Origin: Akebia trifoliata
Lineage: Eukaryota; Streptophyta; Magnoliopsida; Ranunculales; Lardizabalaceae
DNA: 64,000 nt
Assembly: GCA_017979445.1 (NCBI GenBank)
Contig: CM030714.1
Location: forward strand, 14,751,892-14,815,891
Reading direction: 5' to 3'
Both the position numbers and the translations under genes were made by a program. The notes below the pieces were generated by a model that was given only the letters and a program-made list of their open reading frames with translations, had not been told where the DNA came from and made no database searches. Below, piece by piece: positions 58,701-64,000 of the stretch; positions within the stretch are counted from its first letter, which is position 1; every line of letters begins with the position of its first letter.

Positions 58701-61700
58701 TCACAAGCCTCCGTAGGTATTCACAATAACTGCTGAAACCCTCATATACCCCTTACGATGATTGAAATACAACAAATATTCACCTGTTGTAATTTCCAAG
58801 GATTATAATAGAAAACTGCTATGTCGTACAGGGTAGGGTAGTCATCTACTGGTGTTATCTACTGAAAAATAGGTCACCTGCTGTGATACGAAGAACAAAC
58901 AATCACCTACTACAATCGCAGAGGGCAAAAAAACACTTGTTGTGATAAAGAACAACTCAGATAGCCACCCACTTGTGTCGCACAAGGCATATCAGCCACC
59001 TGATGGTGTCGTTTGCTAAAAAACAAGCTCCTACTGTAATCGCAGGGCTCACACAGCAGCCTCCTAGCGTCGTAAGACTTGAACGATGCTGTCTTGGGTG
59101 TCGCAATACCTAAAAACAGCTAATTTGAATGTCATAAGGTTCAAACAATGCCAAGTTGAGTGTTGCAGGTCATCACCAGTATCACTGCTGTGAATACAGC
59201 ATCGCTGCTATGACTATAGCCTGATCGTAGGCTTTGAATTAGTTCTAACTCCCTATCGCATGATGCGATAAGGGTGTGTATCCGCAAAGAACCCTCGTAG
59301 GGGTGATATAAAATGAAGACAAGGGTTGTAGGGTGCTGGTTTTATGTAGAGATGGTCGACTGAGTTTGGTGTAGAAGAGGAAGAAGTTGAAGGTCGATGG
59401 AAGCTCTGATACCAAGTTAAAACAGAGAGAAAAGTTAATTTTCATTAACTAAGCCTAATTAGGCTTTAAAGGTATTACATTAACCTAAATAGAGGAAAAG
59501 ACAAAAAAGGACATAAATAAACTCATTTTAACAATCAGAAATAATACCCGTTATTTTAAGGTGATCTAACGTTAAAAGTTTGTTCAAGGCCACTGTCCAC
59601 ACAAAAACAAACTCACTTTTGATGGAATTTTAGGAGCCCAAAGTACTTGGCAAGGAAACTAAGACGTAACACCCCTCAAGCATAGATCCTATCGTCCTAT
59701 GGCAGATGATCACAAGCATTGGAATATATAAGATGGTGTGGGATGTCACATCCCAAATCTCCTACTCGTTGATACCTCTCCTGAATCCAAAATCCCAAGA
59801 TGAATCCCCTTCATTTGGAATCATAAAATGGGCATTGGCAGCCCTCTCTTACATGATATTGAAAATAATCTTGGAACAAGTTCCTGTATAAGGGGTGTCA
59901 CTGCACCGTCAGTCATCCTTGAATTGAACACTATTCCTTCTTCTTGGGTTGAAAAAGCTGCTCTAGCACCCATTATTTTTTGTGCAGTGTTATGTGATAT
60001 GCAATGTAACGCTCTCTCATATTCTTTGTAAGTATAACAATTGCTCATATAGCACACGTTTTTCCTCAAATAATGGTTGCATTTTTTTTTTTTTAAATAT
60101 TGGCCATTATATAAAATATAACATTTGTTATTTCTGAATAACACTTACAAAAATAATGGTTGGCCCCGATTAAAAGTTTTCTATCTAGCATCCTACGCGT
60201 CTTTATTTTTGACCCAACAGCTGTGGCGTACAATACAGAGAAGAAAATTAGGATTTTTTACGGAATAATATGCATGGTTCTCCTAAATGCCACTTTGTAA
60301 AATGGGAGAGGATTTGTGCTTCTAAAAGAAATGGTGGGTTTGGAGTTAGAAGATCAAAATGGATGAACTTAACCCTTCGAGGTTAATTGATGTTGAATGG
60401 AAGTTTCTGTCTAATGGAGACAAGTTATAATTCGTAAGTTTGGATGTGATCCTTTTGGCTTGGACAATGGTAGAGTTAAGAGTCTTGTACGATTATAGTG
60501 TTTGTAGGGTAATTCAAAATGGGAAGGAAGAGTATAACAAAGATATTGTCGTTAAGGTTGGAGGTTTTGAATTTGGGATGATCTGTGGTGTAGGGATGCC
60601 CCTTGAAGTCTTAGTTTCCCATTCTATTCTATGCATCACGAAAGAACAATCTGTTTCAAAGTTTTGTTAGTTCGTTAGGTTTGTTATCGTCAATTTGATG
60701 GTGTTTCTTGGGACCTTGGCTTAAGCAGACACATAAATGATTGGGAACGGAGGCTTGCTATGCATATCTCATTTTCTCCTCATCTATGAGGACAATGCAA
60801 AGGAGCCGTAATGGAAAATGTCTGGTTTGATCTTTGTATCCTATGCAAGTGAACCACAATGGGCTTTCATTTCTGGGTTCTATTATTTGGATAATGAAAA
60901 TTTTGCCTAAAATGACCTATATGTTATACAAATAAAATTCTAATTGGTGCTTATCTTGTTGTTTATAGAAAAGCTATCATCATTTTTTGTGTGATGTGCA
61001 AAGAGAATAGTGAGACTGTCAACCATATCTCCCACAACACCATAGGAAAAAAATATTTGTTCCCATTTTTTATTTGTTTTCCAGACCCATTGGACACTTC
61101 GGATCTTTTCTTACATGCAAGTTGAGGGTTTTAAGAAGGCAAGGAAGGCTGAAAGTGAAGTGGATTGAGTCCATGATTTTATGTCTTGCCAACATTGGGT
61201 TGACTTGCCCAATTTATGTTGGCGACATATTTCGAGGTTCCTGATTAATGGGGTGGAGTTGGAAGGATAAGAGAACATTAGAAACGAGGCGGTGGAATTT
61301 TATGAAGGGATGTTCTCTGAAGATTGTTACAATCGTCCTTTGTTGGATAATTTGCATTTTGATCGTATTTATGAAATCCAACAAATTTGGCTAGAAAGAC
61401 CCCCTTGAGGCAGATGAAATTTAGGACTCCATTGCAGAATTGAAAGGTGGTAAAGGTCTTGGGCCAGATGGTTTTTCCATGGCCTTTTTCAAGGCTTGTT
61501 GGGACATATTGGGAGATGATGTTATGCTTGTGGTCAAGGATTTCCAAGAGAATGGATTCTTAGACCACTACTCTTAAGACCACCTTTTTGGCTTTGATCC
61601 TGAAGAAAATGAACCCAGAAGATATTTGGGACCTAAGACAATTAGCCTCGTGGGTTCAATATACAAGATTGTGAACAAGGTGTTAGTGGTGAGACTTAAG

Positions 61701-64000
61701 GAGGTCATGGGAAGTATTGTGGGGTTAGAGCGAGGAGCTATTCTGAAAGTTTGCTAGAACTTGGATGGAGGTTTGATAGACAATTAATGCATTGACTTTA
61801 GATTAAAGGATAAATCCATGGAGTGGTTTTTTTAAGGAATTTAGAGGATTGTTTTTTTGGGGATTTTTGGTTTAGATGGGACTTACTGTTTGGGGTTTAA
61901 GAGTTGTAATTTGCTTGCTTCTTTTCTCTTCTGTTTGTTTTTCTTTTCTGTTGTATCTATGGGTGGCTGTCTCAGCCTGCTTTTCTTTTTCTTCAATAAT
62001 TTTTTTACCCATCAAATTTTGTTTTTTTTTTCCTTTATCATCTCTACATAGTCTTTCTTAAATCACTTCCCAACACAATTTGAAGAATTCCGCAGAGAAC
62101 ATTTTTGGCCTCAGAACTTTCCCTCCGTTCGTGTATCTAATGTCTTCCCATGCTGAAAGGCATTGCTTCCTTGTCTTTACGATCTATCTTCCTCGGCAAA
62201 GCCTGCGTGCTGCTCCCGCTTCGAATGGATTGGATCCACTGCCTCTTCATTAGAAGCTTAAGATGTGGGCTTAAAGCTTTCACCTGGCTTTCCCGCTGTT
62301 AAGTTAGAAATTGAATTGGATTGCTTATAAGCATTGACAACCTTATGAAAAAGATTGTGTTGTTATCCCCTTCTTTTAGCCATATGAATTTAGTTTTTTT
62401 TGCTTAAACTGATTTCTTCCATTTTGGAGATCCTTAAGAATTCCTCCCCTGCATGTATTGTCCTGATTTTGCTCTATTATCTAACCTTCCTTGCTTCTCT
62501 TTATTATCTAGCGCTCTAATATCTTTCTTTTTCATCTCCGCACTACAAAGTATTTAAATAAAATAGAATGTTGAAAAGTGTGTTTGCTTGAATCTGATAC
62601 ATTGTATGACACGATATCCAACACAACAAATTCTTGATAAATTGAGTGTCCTTATTACGTAGTTTCTTCTCCAATGTAAGAAAACGTCACACGCTAAATA
62701 TTAGCAAGCTTTAAATATTTGTAAAAGAGGACTTTTCAAATTCCTTGGTAGCTTTGCTATTTTTAATTCGTAATTTGATTTGATTTTGTCTTATGTTTCA
62801 TGCTTTCTTTTGCCGTCTTAAACATCAAGTTGTTGCTGGTAATTGAAATAATCAAATTCTCAACGTTTGAGATTGTGCAGATGTTTTCATGTGAGCTCTG
62901 AGCTATTGGCAAGGGCAAGAAAGGAGGAGGTGTTTGGTTTAAAAGCTCCCAAGAGAGCGAAGTTTGTAAAAAAGGACAGTAGGACTCAACCACCTGTTGA
63001 AGCTCCGTATGTGCCTCCTAAACCAGACAAAAGGACAAGATCCATGCCTGATAAAACGATTGATATTTTCGAAGGCATGACTATTTCTGAGCTTGCAAAA
63101 CGGGCTGGTAAATCAATATCTGCTCTGCAAGATATCGTTGTAAATGTTGGAGAAAAGATTGATTCAGAGTTTGACCCTATTAGCATAGATATTGCTGAGC
63201 TGGTTGCAATGGTATTTCCTTTTTTAATATTGCGGAATCCTCTTTTTAAAATTATATGATTCTCCTGTTTCTTTTGATAATTACTTAGGTCAGGATGGAC
63301 TGGTAGTCTGCACTGGTATCCCCTTTTGGGTATATAGTATTAAATTCGATATATCTTCACGAAATATACCAAAATATTTTCATTTCCACAAGGTCCAACA
63401 TGAAATTTAACCGACTATTTCTTTTTATATATATTTCAATGGAAATAACTATTCATTGTGTAGTCAAACGTTGTTGATCTTCATTATCATACTTAATTAT
63501 TTACTGTATTCTTAAGACATAGTAGTGTATTTTCATGTCTCTTTTATCACTGTCTACAGTTTTACTAGAAAATTCCTCAATATTTCATCAATTCCCTGAA
63601 AATGTATTAATTTCTTCGCTTTTCAAACTGTGTACATTTTCAGACCGGCCAGAAATAGACACTGAAATCAAAATTTAATACCTTGGCTGGGTATTGCCGT
63701 TGTGGCAAGATCCAATGTAAATAATCTATCTATATGGCCTCTAATCTCTTTTCTATTTATACTTCTTACTGAAGTAGATGTTCTATACGATGTGCGTATG
63801 GTGCTAGATGGAAATTTTCATATTGGGAAATACATGTGTGGTGTACCATTAATATAAGGTTTTCCACTTATCAGGAAGTTGGAGTCAATGTTAGAAGACT
63901 ACACTCCAATGAAGGCGCAGAACTCCAACCACGCCCACCAGTTGTGACAGTCATGGGTCATGTCGATCACGGTAAAACTTCTCTTTTAGATTCCTTACGT
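55715..64000 (+). CDS. Translation initiation factor IF-2, probably mitochondrial (5' part; continues beyond window)
   Basis: Five exons can be joined in frame: 55715-55741, 55948-56038, 56275-56344, 62881-63211 and 63875-64000 (215 codons so far). All introns are GT-AG. The protein starts [17 protein letters not shown], a basic segment suited to an organelle presequence. Residues from about 110 form the IF2 N-domain ([19 protein letters not shown]), and the last exon enters the GTPase domain at [15 protein letters not shown], the G1/P-loop with [10 protein letters not shown] of IF-2/eIF5B. IF-2 uses GTP to place initiator fMet-tRNA on the small ribosomal subunit. Plants have a chloroplast IF-2 with a very long N-terminus and a shorter mitochondrial one; the short N-terminus here favours the mitochondrial form. 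The ATG at 55711 one frame away hits a stop after 11 codons, so 55715 is chosen. Intron 3 is 6.5 kb and full of transposons; splice sites remain intact, so the gene is probably active. Confidence 0.92.
57000..57270 (-). pseudogene. LINE C-terminal fragment, distal half (zf-RVT region)
   Basis: Minus-strand translation gives [20 protein letters not shown] followed by [11 protein letters not shown], the Cys/His-rich end domain of plant L1-type LINE ORF2 (C-x-H-x-x-x-x-C pattern). It is the continuation of 59539-59690; the copia element separates them. Confidence 0.8.
57271..57389 (-). repeat. 3' LTR of the copia element (119 bp)
   Basis: Identical to 59415-59533 on visual comparison. Confidence 0.95.
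57390..57398 (-). promoter_or_regulatory. Polypurine tract of the copia element
   Basis: Plus strand ctccccctc, so the minus strand reads GAGGGGGAG directly before the LTR start TGTTAAAATG. Confidence 0.85.
57400..58596 (-). pseudogene. Copia RT-RNase H, nearly intact, one stop near the C-terminus
   Basis: An open frame of 357 codons (58596-57526) encodes [18 protein letters not shown] (palm), [12 protein letters not shown], and the catalytic [13 protein letters not shown] (Tyr103-Asp106). The RNase H then has TDADYAGS (Asp246), STESEYRAM (Glu287), YCDNKSAI (Asp323) and HIEVDRHFI (Asp346). A TAG at 57525-57523 follows IISG; the same frame then continues [19 protein letters not shown] and ends at 57397, beside the PPT. 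Between LDLLSD and SEGE about two dozen residues usual in the family are absent, an in-frame deletion. The first 15 or so codons are not RT-like, so the deletion breakpoint that removed upstream pol lies near 58550-58600. RT motifs are intact, but the enzyme lacks its N-terminal fingers and is unlikely to be active. Confidence 0.9.
58620..59240. repeat. Degenerate repeats in the copia leader
   Basis: Variants of cacctgctgtgat and taatcgcaggg recur roughly every 40-70 bp (about 58675, 58780, 58880, 58910, 58935, 59030, 59180). This non-coding stretch occupies the place of gag-protease-integrase. Confidence 0.6.
59403..59414 (-). promoter_or_regulatory. Primer-binding site (initiator tRNA-Met)
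   Basis: Plus strand gctctgatacca is the complement of TGGTATCAGAGC, the usual copia PBS, directly beside the 5' LTR. Confidence 0.9.
59415..59533 (-). repeat. 5' LTR of the copia element (119 bp)
   Basis: Partner of 57271-57389 and followed by the ATCAG target duplication. Confidence 0.95.
59539..59690 (-). pseudogene. LINE C-terminal fragment, proximal half
   Basis: Minus-strand reading [20 protein letters not shown] runs up to the copia target site and continues in frame with DDIRFLCES at 57265 once the copia element and one target copy are set aside. Upstream, KIPSKVS is offset by a frameshift. Confidence 0.8.
60190..61060 (+). pseudogene. LINE ORF2 C-terminal remnant
   Basis: Traces in shifting frames: [20 protein letters not shown] (about 60290-60350), a frame with [16 protein letters not shown] (about 60570-60620), and the terminal Cys/His region [15 protein letters not shown] (about 60985-61030). 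The order matches the end of plant L1-type ORF2. Many stops are present. Confidence 0.7.
61130..61750 (+). pseudogene. LINE ORF2 RT-start remnant
   Basis: Reads [17 protein letters not shown], then [19 protein letters not shown] (the GPDGF motif of LINE RT) and [19 protein letters not shown], with stops and a one-base shift near 61640. It belongs upstream of the C-terminal region in an intact element but lies downstream of 60190-61060, so the two pieces are rearranged or separate insertions. Confidence 0.8.
61860..62880. other. End of IF-2 intron 3, non-coding
   Basis: T-rich with no recognised element. Small frames at 61857 and 61876 are low-complexity Phe/Leu/Ser and unsupported. Confidence 0.5.

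Larger units (their letters stand above)
57271..59533 (-). mobile_element. Young, internally deleted Ty1/copia element
   Basis: Two 119-bp LTRs (57271-57389 and 59415-59533) are identical base for base by eye. Target duplications ATCAG at 57266-57270 and 59534-59538 are perfect. The PBS and PPT are present. Only the C-terminal RT-RNase H part of pol remains; gag, protease and integrase are missing and a repeat-rich non-coding stretch takes their place, so total length is 2263 bp. On the minus strand the LTR reads TGTTAAAATG...GTTTTAACT. The 119-bp LTR is very short for a copia element. Identical LTRs mean insertion was recent and the deletion probably predates it, so other enzymes moved it. 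Confidence 0.92.
56345..62880 (+). other. IF-2 intron 3, transposon-filled
   Basis: The donor GGTAATTTG at 56345 and acceptor GATTGTGCAG ending 62880 bracket 6536 bp. Contents in order: an unassigned block (56455-56990), a minus-strand LINE split by a copia element, an unassigned stretch (59690-60190), two plus-strand LINE pieces, and non-coding DNA (61860-62880). Exon 3 ends in CG and exon 4 begins with A, giving an intact Arg codon across the splice. Confidence 0.85.

Overview
This window is nuclear DNA of a flowering plant, most likely a eudicot. The evidence is: plant LTR-retrotransposon lineages (Ty3/gypsy Tat and chromovirus-Tekay types, Ty1/copia), plant MITEs, long AT-rich intergenic DNA, GT-AG introns, and one recognisable host gene. 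That gene is a nuclear gene for a bacterial-type translation initiation factor IF-2, probably mitochondrial. I cannot name the species. No bacterial features, CRISPR arrays or convincing tRNA/rRNA genes were seen.

Layout. Positions 1-26137 are one retrotransposon nest. The host is a decayed minus-strand Tat-type Ty3/gypsy element (antisense ORF remnant, 108-bp tandem repeats, INT, RNase H, RT, PR, gag, PBS, then its 5' LTR). That LTR was hit twice: by a chromovirus-type solo LTR (8064-10357) and by a 15.3-kb plus-strand element A (10389-25661, both LTRs and near-matching 5-bp target duplications). Element A was itself invaded by a 5'-truncated minus-strand Tekay-type chromovirus (14346-19825).

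Positions 26138-38969 hold no intact gene. They carry two fragments of host genes (a G-box-binding bZIP factor with two exons and intact splice sites, and the start of an FHA-domain protein), many nested MITEs, and a clean 1.9-kb solo LTR (36216-38123). Positions 38970 to about 48220 are element B, a relative of A with 5' LTR, tRNA-Arg-type PBS, a long leader, gag with one stop, deleted pol remnants and no 3' LTR. A Mutator-type MITE with 9-bp duplications follows.

From about 48900 to the window end lies the IF-2 gene. The ATG is at 55715, directly downstream of a strong splice acceptor, so a 5'-UTR intron is inferred, perhaps starting near 49066 and swollen by transposons. Coding exons are 55715-55741, 55948-56038, 56275-56344, 62881-63211 and 63875 to beyond the window. 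The 6.5-kb third intron contains three LINE fragments and a young, internally deleted copia element (57271-59533) whose two 119-bp LTRs are identical by eye.

The most unusual signals are a dispersed fold-back family with a shared hairpin tip and divergent outer arms (five copies), a retrotransposon leader block better conserved between A and B than their gag genes, and the readable insertion history of the copia element inside a LINE inside the IF-2 intron.
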